The position numbers and the translations under genes were made by a program. From Pseudomonas sp. H1h (lineage in GTDB: Bacteria > Pseudomonadota > Gammaproteobacteria > Pseudomonadales > Pseudomonadaceae): a stretch of 64,000 nt of DNA. Position 1 is the stretch's first letter. Each line of letters starts with the position of its first letter. Below the pieces are notes generated by a model. That model was not told the DNA's origin. It was given only the letters and a program-made list of their open reading frames with translations, and did not search any database. The stretch is from assembly GCF_000633255.1 (NCBI RefSeq), contig NZ_AYMJ01000015.1, forward strand, positions 62,001 through 126,000. The letters run 5' to 3'. Below are positions 55,750 through 64,000 of this stretch, one piece after another.

Positions 55750-56682
55750 TCAGTAACCGCGTGCGAAATCCACTTCCCCGCGCAATGCTTCACCCGCCTG
55801 ATACGCTTTCAGGTTCTCGACAAACAGCTGCACCATCAACGCCGGCGACGTCGGTGCCGAGCTGTGTCCGGTCAGCAGCAAGCCCCAGGCCGTCCAGAAC
55901 GGATGACGTTGCGGCAACGGCTCCTGGCGGCAGACGTCGATTACCGCGCCGGCCAGATGCCCTTCCTTCAAGGCTTCAACCAGATCGGCATCCACTACCG
56001 CCACGCCGCGCCCGACGTTGATGAACAACCCGGTCGGCTTGAATTGCTTGAACAGCACCGCGTCGTAGATATCGTGGGTGTGCTCGGTGTTCGGCAGCAG
56101 GTTGACCACGTAATCGACCTCGCCCACCAGCCGTGGCAAATCCGCCATCGAACCAACCTCGACGAACGGCGCCTGCTCGCGAGCGCTGCTGGCGATGCCG
56201 TACAACTCGACGCCGAACGGCAGCAGGAACTGCGCCACGCTCTGGCCAATATCGCCGGTACCGACGATCAGCACCTTGCGTCCGACCAGGCTCTGGCCGG
56301 TGCGGTTGTCCCACTTGCGCTCGACCTGGCTGACCAGGCGCGCCAGCACTTCACGCTCGTGACCGAGCATGTAGGTCAGTACGTATTCGGCCATCACCTG
56401 ACCGAAGATCCCCACCGCGCGGGTCAAACGGTAGTCGCGGCGCAAACCGTCGGCGAGCAACGGCGTGATGCCGGCCCAGGTCGATTGCAGCCACTGCGGT
56501 TGGTGGCCTTGACGCAACAGGGTCGCCAGCAGGTCCGGCTGCCCCAGCCACACCGGGCAATCGGCAGCCTGACGGGCCAGTTCGGCGGAGTCGCCGCTGG
56601 TCAGTACTTCAAGTTCGGGGGCCGCCTGACGCAGCAGCCGGGCGTACACCGCGTGGTCGTGTTCAGCAATCAGAACGCGCAT
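55750..56682 (-). CDS. D-2-hydroxyacid dehydrogenase family protein
   Basis: A 310-residue NAD(P)-dependent dehydrogenase. The nucleotide motif GTGDIG (KVLIVGTGDIGQSVAQ), the active-site arginine in NVGRG, the glutamate in CRQEPLP and the catalytic His in LLTGHSSAPT are visible. Closest in style to glyoxylate/hydroxypyruvate reductases; the substrate is not certain. The ATG at 56682 follows a long hairpin region. Confidence 0.85.
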   Translation of the reverse strand: MRVLIAEHDHAVYARLLRQAAPELEVLTSGDSAELARQAADCPVWLGQPDLLATLLRQGHQPQWLQSTWAGITPLLADGLRRDYRLTRAVGIFGQVMAEYVLTYMLGHEREVLARLVSQVERKWDNRTGQSLVGRKVLIVGTGDIGQSVAQFLLPFGVELYGIASSAREQAPFVEVGSMADLPRLVGEVDYVVNLLPNTEHTHDIYDAVLFKQFKPTGLFINVGRGVAVVDADLVEALKEGHLAGAVIDVCRQEPLPQRHPFWTAWGLLLTGHSSAPTSPALMVQLFVENLKAYQAGEALRGEVDFARGY

Positions 56683-56711
56683 CTTCAAACCTTTCGCAAA
56701 CCGTGCAGGCA

Positions 56712-56744
56712 ACCGCCGAAGGAGTCACGCTCCTTCGTGGCGGT
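56712..56744 (-). promoter_or_regulatory. Strong hairpin in dehydrogenase leader
   Basis: CGAAGGAG (56717-56724) pairs with CTCCTTCG (56730-56737) and ACCGC extends the stem with GCGGT after a small bulge; it lies 30-62 bases upstream of the dehydrogenase ATG. There is no U tract on either strand. It could stabilise the leader or hide a ribosome site. Confidence 0.4.
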
Positions 56745-56775
56745 CGTCGCCGTAAAATCAGTTCCAGAGTGGCAA

Positions 56776-56795
56776 GAGGCCCAGAACAGGGCCTC
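56776..56795 (-). terminator. Hairpin after ycgL
   Basis: Read on the minus strand, GAGGCCC-TGTTCT-GGGCCTC forms a perfect 7-bp stem followed by TTGCC, five bases after the ycgL stop. Weak U tract. Confidence 0.45.
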
Positions 56796-56800
56796 GCAGA

Positions 56801-57094
56801 TCAGACCGGGTCGTTGCGTCGCAGCAATTCTTCGGGCAGGTGTTCGATGTACTCGTCCTCGGCCGGCGGCATCTGCAGGTGATAGCCCTGCTTTTCGAGG
56901 TTTTCCAGAACCACGACGATGTCCTCGCTGGCCAGCTTACGCTCGGGCGAGAGCACCAGATCGAACGAATGTTTCGGTTTGCCGAAGGCCAGCATCAGCG
57001 CTTCCGGCACCCGCTCAAGCGCGTCACTTTTGAGCACGTAAAGATACATGCCGCTGCGCTTGGAGCTTTGGTAGATGGAACAAATACGTTTCAA
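56801..57094 (-). CDS. ycgL: YcgL domain protein
   Basis: A 97-residue protein of the YcgL/UPF0745 family. The opening [20 protein letters not shown] and the middle [20 protein letters not shown] are characteristic. The ATG overlaps the rnd stop by 4 bp, so translation is coupled with RNase D. Function not established, but the tight link with rnd is common in gamma-proteobacteria. Confidence 0.9.
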   Translation of the reverse strand: MKRICSIYQSSKRSGMYLYVLKSDALERVPEALMLAFGKPKHSFDLVLSPERKLASEDIVVVLENLEKQGYHLQMPPAEDEYIEHLPEELLRRNDPV

Positions 57095-58224
57095 GGCTGT
57101 TCTCCGGCGGTGGCCAGGCTGTCGAGCAGCTTCTGACCCATGAGTTCGCGGCGCCAGCCACGCAGCGACTCAGGCAATTGATAAGGTCCCTCGGGGAAGC
57201 CGCTTTTGACCAGTGCTTCGAGGGTTTTCTTGCGTAGCATCAGTTCCGGCGCGATACCCAGACGCTCGGCTTCGACCTGGCCGAGGGCACGCAGTTGCTT
57301 GATCAACGCAGCGGCCTCGACCGGCAATGGCTCCGGCACCGCTGGCGGCCATTGATCAGGCCCCACACTGCCAGAGCGCTTGATCAGATCAAGCAGAAAT
57401 TGGCCGTCCTGACGCACGGTACGTGGGTGCATGTCTTCGATTTTGCCCAGCGCCGCGAGGTTGTCCGGTTGCGTGCGGGCCAGCGGCCACAGCGAATGCT
57501 CGCGAACAATACGGTTGCGCGGCAGATCACGGGCGCGGGCTTCTTTTTCCCGCCAGGCGCACAGCTCACGCAGCACCGCCAATTGCGCACGGGACAGTTT
57601 CCACGCCAGCTTGGCTTCGCGATAGACCTCGTACGGATCGGTTTCGCGGCGCAGGTTGGCTACCAGTTCGGCACCGTCCTCCAGCACCCAGGCGAATTTG
57701 TCGTCAGACAGTTTCGGCCGCAGTTGTACGAAAACCTCCGCCAGATGCACCGCATCTTCAGCGGCGTAGCTGATCTGCGTGTCGGACAACGGGCGCTGCA
57801 ACCAGTCGGAACGGGTTTCCCCCTTCGGCAGCTCGATGCCGAGCACTTCCTGCACCAGACGCGAATAGCCCATCGAGAACCCGAGGTTCAGGTAGGCCGC
57901 CGCCAGCTGCGTGTCGAACAACGGCGCCGGCAGGCTGCCGGTCAGACGCAGCAGCACTTCGAGGTCTTCACTGCAGGCATGCAGGACTTTGAGCACCGCC
58001 GGGTTTTCCAGCAACGCCGCCAGCGGTTGCCAGGCGTCGATGGTCAGCGGGTCGATCAGGTAGGCGCGTTTGCCGTCGCCGACCTGCAACAGGCCGGCAA
58101 TCGGGTAGAAGGTGTCGACCCGCATGAATTCGGTGTCGAGGGCAACGAACGGCAGCTGCTGCCACTCGGCGCAAAACTGCGCGAGGCTATCGTTGTCGCG
58201 AATCCAGTGAATATCGATGGCCAC
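57091..58224 (-). CDS. rnd: Ribonuclease D
   Basis: A 377-residue 3'-5' exoribonuclease of the DEDD family that matures tRNA and other small RNAs. [18 protein letters not shown] carries the first Asp/Glu (30 and 32), [13 protein letters not shown] the second Asp, and [16 protein letters not shown] the last Asp with its Tyr. An HRDC domain lies near residues 210-285. Start at 58224; co-transcribed with ycgL. Confidence 0.94.
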   Translation of the reverse strand: MAIDIHWIRDNDSLAQFCAEWQQLPFVALDTEFMRVDTFYPIAGLLQVGDGKRAYLIDPLTIDAWQPLAALLENPAVLKVLHACSEDLEVLLRLTGSLPAPLFDTQLAAAYLNLGFSMGYSRLVQEVLGIELPKGETRSDWLQRPLSDTQISYAAEDAVHLAEVFVQLRPKLSDDKFAWVLEDGAELVANLRRETDPYEVYREAKLAWKLSRAQLAVLRELCAWREKEARARDLPRNRIVREHSLWPLARTQPDNLAALGKIEDMHPRTVRQDGQFLLDLIKRSGSVGPDQWPPAVPEPLPVEAAALIKQLRALGQVEAERLGIAPELMLRKKTLEALVKSGFPEGPYQLPESLRGWRRELMGQKLLDSLATAGEQP

Positions 58225-58398
58225 ACGGCTCTCCCTTGAAGAATGGCGCGCAGTATATATCGCCGCCGGCGATTTACGCGCCTGCGCCGGGCAAGAGCTG
58301 TAACGAAATGTCCTGCCAGTGAGAAAGAATAGTCTGACAGCGAGGTCGGCAAGATTAATCCGCGCATCAGTCTCTGACGCAGCGCCTGCCGGAAGCGG

Positions 58399-58415
58399 TA
58401 TTTAATTTTTAAATA
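58399..58415. promoter_or_regulatory. AT-only palindrome upstream of CynX-type gene
   Basis: TATTTAATTTTTAAATA: two perfect 7-bp arms around TTT, in the gap between rnd and the divergent transporter, 77 bp upstream of the transporter start. In DNA of about 60% GC this is a conspicuous possible operator. Confidence 0.4.
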
Positions 58416-58491
58416 GCACTCGGGAAATCTGATTTGCCGATACCCGCGGAGCACCGCCTAATCGACAGCCTCCGCTATCCAGAGTCTGCTG

Positions 58492-59673
58492 ATGGAAAAC
58501 GTTCGCGCCACCGCTCGCCCCGTTGTCTGGCTGATGCTCGGCATCATGCTTGTCGCGCTCAATCTGCGCCCGTCCATGGCGGCCGTCGGCCCCCTGCTGT
58601 CGGCCATACGCGGCGACATACCGCTGAGTTTCAGCATGGCTTCGCTGCTGACCATGTTGCCGGTGATGAGCATGGGGCTGGCGATGTTTTTCGGCATTGG
58701 CATCAGCCGACGCCTGGGCAAGCAACGCACGGTGATCCTGTCGCTGTTGATTATCGGACTGGCGACGCTGTCGCGGCTGTGGCTCGATTCGGCGGCGCAG
58801 TTGATAGGCAGCGCAGTGCTGGCGGGGATTGGCATTGCCTTGATTCAGGCGTTGATGCCGGTGCTGATCAAGTCACGCTTCCCCGACCATGTGGCGCTGT
58901 GCATGGGGCTGTACGTCACCGCGATCATGGGCGGCGCGGCGCTGGCCGCCTCGTTTGCGCCGCTGGTGATGGTGCAGACCGGCAGCTGGCGCATCGGGCT
59001 GGCGATCTGGGCGGCACTGGCCTTGCTCGCGTTGCTGCTCTGGTGGACACAGCCGCACCCGCCATCCACCCCGAACACGCCAGCCGGAAGAGAATCGTTC
59101 TTCGGCAATTCCCGCGCCTGGTTGCTCGCTATCTTCTTCGGTCTGGGCACGGCGTCCTACACCTGCGTACTCGCCTGGCTGGCGCCGTACTACGTCGAAC
59201 AAGGCTGGAGCGAACAACACGCCGGCCTGCTGCTGGGTTTGCTGACGGCCATGGAGGTGATTTCCGGGTTGCTGACCCCGGCCATTGCCAACCGCAGCCG
59301 TGATCGACGCGTGGTTCTGGCTGTGTTGCTACTGCTGATCATTGGCGGCTTCTGCGGGCTGATCCTCAGCCCGCAACACCTGAGCCTGCTGTGGCCGTGC
59401 CTGCTGGGGCTGGGCATTGGCGGTCTGTTCCCGATGAGCCTGATCGTCTCGCTTGATCACCTCGACAACCCACAGCGTGCCGGTGGCCTGACCGCCTTCG
59501 TGCAAGGCATCGGCTACTTGATCGCAGGGCTATCGCCGCTGCTGGCCGGCATCATTCGTGACCGTCTCGGCAGCTTCGAATGGGCGTGGTGGGCGCTGAG
59601 CGCGGTGATGGTCGTGATGCTGCTGATGGTGCTGCGTTTCAACCCCCAGGCGTACACCCGACACATCCGCTGA
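58492..59673 (+). CDS. CynX/NimT family MFS transporter
   Basis: A 393-residue 12-helix transporter. The start WLMLGIMLVALNLRPSMAAV and the segment LTMLPVMSMGLAMFFGIGI identify the CynX (cyanate/NimT) branch. It has no neighbouring pathway genes that fix its substrate. GC-rich; the start has no strong ribosome site. Divergent from rnd. Confidence 0.85.
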   Translation: MENVRATARPVVWLMLGIMLVALNLRPSMAAVGPLLSAIRGDIPLSFSMASLLTMLPVMSMGLAMFFGIGISRRLGKQRTVILSLLIIGLATLSRLWLDSAAQLIGSAVLAGIGIALIQALMPVLIKSRFPDHVALCMGLYVTAIMGGAALAASFAPLVMVQTGSWRIGLAIWAALALLALLLWWTQPHPPSTPNTPAGRESFFGNSRAWLLAIFFGLGTASYTCVLAWLAPYYVEQGWSEQHAGLLLGLLTAMEVISGLLTPAIANRSRDRRVVLAVLLLLIIGGFCGLILSPQHLSLLWPCLLGLGIGGLFPMSLIVSLDHLDNPQRAGGLTAFVQGIGYLIAGLSPLLAGIIRDRLGSFEWAWWALSAVMVVMLLMVLRFNPQAYTRHIR

Positions 59674-59822
59674 AGCCGAATACCGTCATCGGGCTAGAGG
59701 CTTCTTGCCATCTTTTTAGCGTTTATTTGGCGACGTCGTGTTGCTAAAACTTTCTGTCCCACAACTGACATTGAAACGTCCTACAGGGCTTTGTCCTGGC
59801 ACCATCGTTCCGTTACGATCAT

Positions 59823-59838
59823 GCGCACACGTTTGCGC
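59823..59838. promoter_or_regulatory. Short inverted repeat before LysR gene
   Basis: GCGCA-CACGTT-TGCGC, a 5-bp dyad 36 bp upstream of the LysR ATG. Weak candidate for autoregulation. Confidence 0.2.
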
Positions 59839-59873
59839 GGATTCAGCGCAAGGAGCACGGTGGGACGGAACGG

Positions 59874-60809
59874 ATGCTGAACAGTAACTTGCTTCGAAAG
59901 CTCGACATGCAGGACCTCATGGTGTTTATCGCCGTGTATGAGCAGAGCAGCGTCACGGATGTCTCGGAGACTCTGTGCGTCAGCCAGTCCACTGTCAGCT
60001 ACTGCCTGAAAAAATTGCGCACCAGTTTCGAAGATGATCTGTTCATCAACACCCGCACGGGCATGCGCCCCACCTACAAGGCCGGCACCATGTACGGCCA
60101 TGTGCAGAAAATCCTCGAAAGCATCAACCTGTGCCACGCCGGCGCTCCAACCTTCGATCCGGCCCGGCAAGCGGTGACCTTCAATATCTGTGCGCCGGAA
60201 TACTTCGAGCAACTGGTGTTGCCGCGCCTGTTGAAGCGTTTCGACTTCGACGATTTGCCGGTGATCGTCAACATGCACAAGTTCGAGACCGACGTGCCTG
60301 CCGAGGAATTGCGCGACGGCAGCCTCGATCTGGTGATCTGTTTCGGCCCCAACTTCCACCGCAGTCACACCGATCTCAAGTCGCGGATGCTGCTGGAGGA
60401 CGACCTGGTCTGCGTCTTCGACAAACGTGCCACGCCACTGGAGCCGCGCCTGAGCCTGCAAGCCTTCACCGAGCGGCGGCATGTATTCCCGACACCGTGG
60501 ACTTCCACCACCAACATGGTCGACGGCTGGCTGGCCCGGCAGGCGCAGAAACGGCAGATCGTCGCGCGCTCCAACAGCTACAGCGCGGCGCTGAAAATGA
60601 TCACCGGCACCGACTTCATCCTCACCCTGCCCCGGCGCATCCAGCGCCTGCTGACCAAAGAGACGGTGTTCAATCACTGCGAGGCGCCGAACGGCCTGCC
60701 CGGGTTCACCCTCGACATGCAGTGGAGCCATGCCGCCGATCAGGACAGCGCCAACGTCTGGCTGCGCGAACAGGTGATCAAGGTGTGCAGCGAACTGGAA
60801 GCGGCCTGA
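59874..60809 (+). CDS. LysR family transcriptional regulator
   Basis: A 311-residue LysR protein with the winged helix in the N-terminal 70 residues (SSVTDVSETLCVSQSTVSYC) and a substrate-binding domain similar to LeuO/NodD-type regulators (MRPTYKAGTMYGHVQKILES). Its stop is 3 bp from that of the convergent isomerase gene. The target genes are not visible next to it. Confidence 0.85.
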   Translation: MLNSNLLRKLDMQDLMVFIAVYEQSSVTDVSETLCVSQSTVSYCLKKLRTSFEDDLFINTRTGMRPTYKAGTMYGHVQKILESINLCHAGAPTFDPARQAVTFNICAPEYFEQLVLPRLLKRFDFDDLPVIVNMHKFETDVPAEELRDGSLDLVICFGPNFHRSHTDLKSRMLLEDDLVCVFDKRATPLEPRLSLQAFTERRHVFPTPWTSTTNMVDGWLARQAQKRQIVARSNSYSAALKMITGTDFILTLPRRIQRLLTKETVFNHCEAPNGLPGFTLDMQWSHAADQDSANVWLREQVIKVCSELEAA

Positions 60810-60812
60810 GTC

Positions 60813-61178
60813 CTACACGCCGATGGCAGTCTTGGTGTAGGAATCGCGGTCGATATCGAGCAGCTCGACGCAAAGTTGCACTTCGACTCCCGCTGGCCAC
60901 TCGCACAGATCCTGCAACACGGCCAGCAGGCTATCGGAAAGCTGCTTTTTGATCTGCGGCGATCGACCGCTGAGCAGCGCCAGCTTCACGTGGATGAAGG
61001 CGCGCTCGCCCATGCCGGTACCGACCTTGAACGTCTCGACCTTCACCGCGCGGCTCTTGATGTCGAATTCCGCCGCGAACTGACCGGAACCCACCAAGGT
61101 GTTATTGAGCCGGATCAACGCCACATCGGCGTTCAACTGCGGCAAGTTGGCGGTGTATTCCATGTGCAGGTGTGGCAT
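60813..61178 (-). CDS. 5-carboxymethyl-2-hydroxymuconate isomerase (HpaF-type)
   Basis: A 121-residue tautomerase-fold protein. The start MPHLHMEYTANLPQLN leaves Pro1, the catalytic proline, at the N-terminus. It could act in 4-hydroxyphenylacetate degradation, but no other hpa genes are present, so the true substrate is open. GGAG lies before the ATG. It ends 3 bp from the convergent LysR gene. Confidence 0.85.
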   Translation of the reverse strand: MPHLHMEYTANLPQLNADVALIRLNNTLVGSGQFAAEFDIKSRAVKVETFKVGTGMGERAFIHVKLALLSGRSPQIKKQLSDSLLAVLQDLCEWPAGVEVQLCVELLDIDRDSYTKTAIGV

Positions 61179-61231
61179 GAGCATGCTCCAGTCGGACGGC
61201 AGAAAGGTCGTACATATACCACACCGCCGCC

Positions 61232-62440
61232 CTACTCTCCTGCGGGTTTTTCGGGCGTGATCGAGGTTAACGTCTGGCGCACGGACAAGGTCTCCCAAAG
61301 CGCCACCAGCACCACGATCGCCGTGGTCAGGGCTCCGAGCATCAACGCCGAAAACCACTGGTTCAACGCCAACGGCAGCGCCAGTGTGAGCAACAGCAGA
61401 CCCGCCACGTGCGACAACGGCGGCAACGGCCGGTCGGAGATGACCCATTTGAACAGCGCATTGCCCAGCAGAAACAGCCATGGCCCGCCCACGATCACCA
61501 GGATGCCGGCGTCACTGGCGTGATCCGGATGCACCAGCACCAACTCGTCGGCCACCGCGCTGACAATCACCCCGGCGACGATCAGCACATGCAGATAGGT
61601 GTAGGCGATTCGTGCCTGGCGCCCCGGATCGCTCGAATGGGCGATGCGATGATGCGCACGTTCGGCACCGCTGTCGAAGTACACCCACCACATGGCAATG
61701 CTACCCAGCACCGCGACCAGAAATGCAATGACCCCGGTGACGCTCAGCGTCAGCTCGGCGAACGTCGCACCCGTGACCAGCAACGATTCCCCCAGCGCAA
61801 TGATCACGAACAGTGCGCAACGCTCGGCCATGTGATTGCCTTCGACGTTCCAGTCGCTCAGCGACGAACGTCCCAGCCCCGGGACCCAGAAATACAGCGA
61901 GGGTGACACCAGTTCAATCAACAGCGCCAGCGCCCAACACAGCAAGCGCTGCTGCCCTTCGAGAAACGCCCCGGCCATCCAGAACACCCCGGAGAGCGTC
62001 AACCACGCCAGGATGCGCTGAAAATTGCGGGTCATGCCCAACGATTCGCCACGCACTGCCCAGATCGCAAACAGTGTGCGCCCGACCTGCATGAACACGA
62101 ACGCCGAGGCAAACATCAGCCCGCGCTCGGTGAAGGCCTGTGGAATAGATGACGACAGCAATAGACCGGCGATCATCAACCCGAACAAGCCGAGGCGGAT
62201 CGGCAGTTTTTCCGGGTCAAGCCAGTTGGTGATCCACGAGGTGAAAATCCACACCCACCACACGGCAACCATCAGCAACGCCACCTGCACCGCCCCCGCA
62301 ATCGACAGATGCGCGAGCAGCGAATGCGACAACTGAGTCACGGCAAACACGAACACCAGATCGAAAAACAGCTCGACCATGCCGACCTTGCCGCTGTCGA
62401 GACTGCCGCGCCCACGCAGCAACGAACGGGAAATACTCAT
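61232..62440 (-). CDS. Low temperature requirement protein A (LtrA)
   Basis: A 402-residue membrane protein with about ten helices. The start MVELFFDLVFVFAVTQLSHS is diagnostic of LtrA. The function is unknown; in Listeria it is needed for growth in the cold. The ATG at 62440 has GGAGAC upstream; a longer reading to 62470 is less likely. It reads toward the isomerase on the same strand, with a 53-bp gap. Confidence 0.87.
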   Translation of the reverse strand: MSISRSLLRGRGSLDSGKVGMVELFFDLVFVFAVTQLSHSLLAHLSIAGAVQVALLMVAVWWVWIFTSWITNWLDPEKLPIRLGLFGLMIAGLLLSSSIPQAFTERGLMFASAFVFMQVGRTLFAIWAVRGESLGMTRNFQRILAWLTLSGVFWMAGAFLEGQQRLLCWALALLIELVSPSLYFWVPGLGRSSLSDWNVEGNHMAERCALFVIIALGESLLVTGATFAELTLSVTGVIAFLVAVLGSIAMWWVYFDSGAERAHHRIAHSSDPGRQARIAYTYLHVLIVAGVIVSAVADELVLVHPDHASDAGILVIVGGPWLFLLGNALFKWVISDRPLPPLSHVAGLLLLTLALPLALNQWFSALMLGALTTAIVVLVALWETLSVRQTLTSITPEKPAGE

Positions 62441-62505
62441 GGGACAGGTCTCCGCCGGGATCATTGCCATTGAGCAAAGCAGGCCGGCCAGATGAACGCA
62501 ACACC

Positions 62506-62598
62506 CTGGCAGGCGTGAGCCTGCTCGCGATGAGGGTGCGCCAGTCGCATCAATGTTGCCTGATACAGCGCTTTCGCGAGCAGGCTCACTCCTGCAGG
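62506..62598. repeat. REP inverted pair (type 1, diverged)
   Basis: GGCGTGAGCCTGCTCGCGAT on the left and TCGCGAGCAGGCTCACTCCT on the right, between two minus-strand genes; both copies carry the GTGAG variant. Confidence 0.8.
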
Positions 62599-62614
62599 AG
62601 ATTTGTGTTGGGGA

Positions 62615-63535
62615 TCAGGGCGCGGTCAGTGGCCGCTCACTCATGAACGCTTCGAGTCGCGAACGCAGCCAGCGCTCGGCCGGATCGCTGTCGACATGGC
62701 TGAGCCAGACCATCGACAGATCCAGCATCGGTGTCTTGAACGGAAACGGTTCCTTGAACAACCGCCCGGAAGCGGCCATGGCTTCGGCGGTGTAGTCCGG
62801 CAGGCTGGCGATCAGGTCCGTGCCCGCGAGCAACGCCGGCAACGCACTGTATTGCGGCACCGACAGCACCACATGGCGGGTACGGCCGATTTCCGCCAGC
62901 CATTCATCGGCATAGCCACTGATGTTGGCGGTGTGGGACACCAGCACATGCGGGCGTGAGCAGTATTCATCGAGGGTCAGTGGCGAATCAGAAGCATCGG
63001 CGCGCAGGATGCTCGGCTGGATATGCCGCAGCAGTTTGCGCTTGGCATTGGCCGGCAAGCCTCGGGTCTGGCTGATGCCGACGGTAATGTCGCCAGCGGC
63101 CAGCAGGTCGGGAATGCGCCAGTAGTCGACGTGTTGCACCACAAACACCACGCTGGGTGCCTCCTGGCGCAACGCCCGCAACAACGGTGGCAGCAGGCCG
63201 AATTCGACGTCATCGGACAGACCGATGCGAAACGTCATGTTGCTAACGGCCGGGTCGAAATCGTGGGTCAGGCTCAGGGCCACCGACAGCGAATCGAGGG
63301 CCGGCGACAGGTACTTGAACAGTTCTTCGGCGCGGGCGGTCGGCTCCATGCGATGGCCGACGCGGATGAACAGCGGATCATTGAACATCGCGCGCAAGCG
63401 ATTGAGCGCCGAGCTGATGGTCGGCTGGCCAAGAAACAGCTTCTCCGCTGCCCGGGTCACGTTGCGTTCGAGCATCAAGGTTTCAAACACCACCATCAGG
63501 TTGATGTCGGCCTTGCGTAGTTCATTTCGATTCAT
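62615..63535 (-). CDS. LysR family transcriptional regulator
   Basis: A 306-residue LysR protein with the helix-turn-helix (NVTRAAEKLFLGQPTISSAL, about 25-44) near the N-terminus and substrate-binding domain (RIGLSDDVEFGLLPPLLRAL). The start is the ATG at 63535, with AGGGG upstream. It lies upstream of LtrA on the same strand, so control of that gene is possible but unproven. Confidence 0.87.
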   Translation of the reverse strand: MNRNELRKADINLMVVFETLMLERNVTRAAEKLFLGQPTISSALNRLRAMFNDPLFIRVGHRMEPTARAEELFKYLSPALDSLSVALSLTHDFDPAVSNMTFRIGLSDDVEFGLLPPLLRALRQEAPSVVFVVQHVDYWRIPDLLAAGDITVGISQTRGLPANAKRKLLRHIQPSILRADASDSPLTLDEYCSRPHVLVSHTANISGYADEWLAEIGRTRHVVLSVPQYSALPALLAGTDLIASLPDYTAEAMAASGRLFKEPFPFKTPMLDLSMVWLSHVDSDPAERWLRSRLEAFMSERPLTAP

Positions 63536-63623
63536 CCATTGCCCCTGATCCCCAGACTGCGGGCAGTGTATGAAGTCCTTGGGACTGGCGTCTATCAGAC
63601 GATTGGCCGTTTGTTCGACAATT

Positions 63624-64000
63624 TCACTTGACCGTCAGTGTCTTCAGTCCCAGCCCCATGACGCGCGCATCATCATTGAAGCCGAGCTTTTTCGGGCTGA
63701 CGGCATCGGGCAGATGCAGCCGGACGTCCAGAAACTCCTCCGCGGCCAGGGCGGCGCTGAGCGGAATTTCCAGCCGATTGTCCTGTACCTGGGTCAGACG
63801 CGTTGAATACGCCTCTACACCATTGATGCTGACGATCACCCGCTGGCTGAGATTCGGCGGCATGGCAAACGCCAAGGCATCGATCACGATCGCACGTGCT
63901 CCGGGGGTGACTCGCAGCAGCAATTCCGCATCCTGCCCGTCACTCCAGGTACCCCAGGCTTCCGGCGTTGACCAGCCTTTGGCCAGTTGCCGCGTGCTGC
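63624..64000 (-). CDS. C-terminal part of a surface-polysaccharide-type protein (DUF7024-like)
   Basis: The visible 125 residues run off the window edge and are the C-terminus. They start with GWSTPEAWGTWSDGQDAEL and continue as a beta sandwich (RVIVSINGVEAYSTRLTQVQ; FLDVRLHLPDAVSPKKLGFN). The pattern GWSxPExWGxWS is found at the ends of membrane proteins that take part in glycan or O-antigen synthesis, described as DUF7024. The full protein cannot be judged from this window. Confidence 0.6.
   Translation of the reverse strand, partial: STRQLAKGWSTPEAWGTWSDGQDAELLLRVTPGARAIVIDALAFAMPPNLSQRVIVSINGVEAYSTRLTQVQDNRLEIPLSAALAAEEFLDVRLHLPDAVSPKKLGFNDDARVMGLGLKTLTVK

Overview
The window looks like chromosomal DNA of a Pseudomonas of the fluorescens group. 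The evidence is the GC-rich codon use, the gene content (aceK, hrpA, rnd-ycgL, an lpxO-type hydroxylase, a PA3286-type KAS III, a CvfB-type S1 protein), and many short palindromic REP elements with the core GGGAGCGGGCTTGCTCGCGA. I found no rRNA, tRNA, CRISPR array, transposase, integrase or prophage genes. Most of the window reads as core or soft-core chromosome with short accessory insertions.

Layout. 1-7.8 kb: two transporters, a DUF2177 membrane protein, a CvfB-like S1 protein, a small SutA-tail-like protein, a TorF-type porin, a DUF6279 lipoprotein, a DUF2513-like protein, a DUF899 protein and a small exported protein. 7.85-9.3 kb: an isolated two-gene unit, a papain-fold (C70/AvrRpt2-like) cysteine protease plus an unrecognised partner. 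It is bounded by terminators on both sides and has a perfect 13-bp inverted repeat in its promoter region. 9.3-21.7 kb: DEAD-box helicase, MscS channel, DMT transporter, azoreductase, a LysR/hydrolase/cyclophilin cluster, an ABC exporter with unusual leader hairpins, aquaporin Z and a COG3146 acyltransferase-like protein. 21.9-32.7 kb: a porin with a structured leader, an ECF sigma/zinc anti-sigma pair, a FabH2-type ketoacyl synthase, HrpA, AceK and a DMT transporter.

32.8-38.3 kb: another DMT transporter, then a lower-GC segment with a GNAT-like gene and a tiny basic protein, followed by LpxO, CysK and a DUF748 protein. 38.4-40.5 kb: a MoxR ATPase with its VWA partner. 40.6-45.4 kb: the 5-oxoprolinase genes pxpABC, translationally coupled, with an MFS transporter and a divergent LysR regulator; this looks like an oxoproline or small-acid utilisation cluster. 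45.5-54.8 kb: DUF2937 protein, class II glutamine amidotransferase, oligopeptidase B, a cNMP-binding protein, a spermidine-synthase-fold protein, YajD, a SPOUT methyltransferase, an M1/M61-like protein with a destroyed HExxH site, and YcgN. 55-64 kb: nitroreductase, 2-hydroxyacid dehydrogenase, YcgL-RNase D, a CynX-type transporter, two LysR regulators, an HpaF-type isomerase, an LtrA protein, and the truncated C-terminus of a surface-polysaccharide-type protein.

The best candidates for undescribed biology are the C70 protease/partner unit with its palindrome, the GNAT-like/small basic protein pair, and the exported pseudo-peptidase. The hairpin inserted between the Shine-Dalgarno sequence and start codon of the ABC exporter is the most unusual regulatory structure. 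All family assignments rest on reading the protein sequences by eye, not on database searches.
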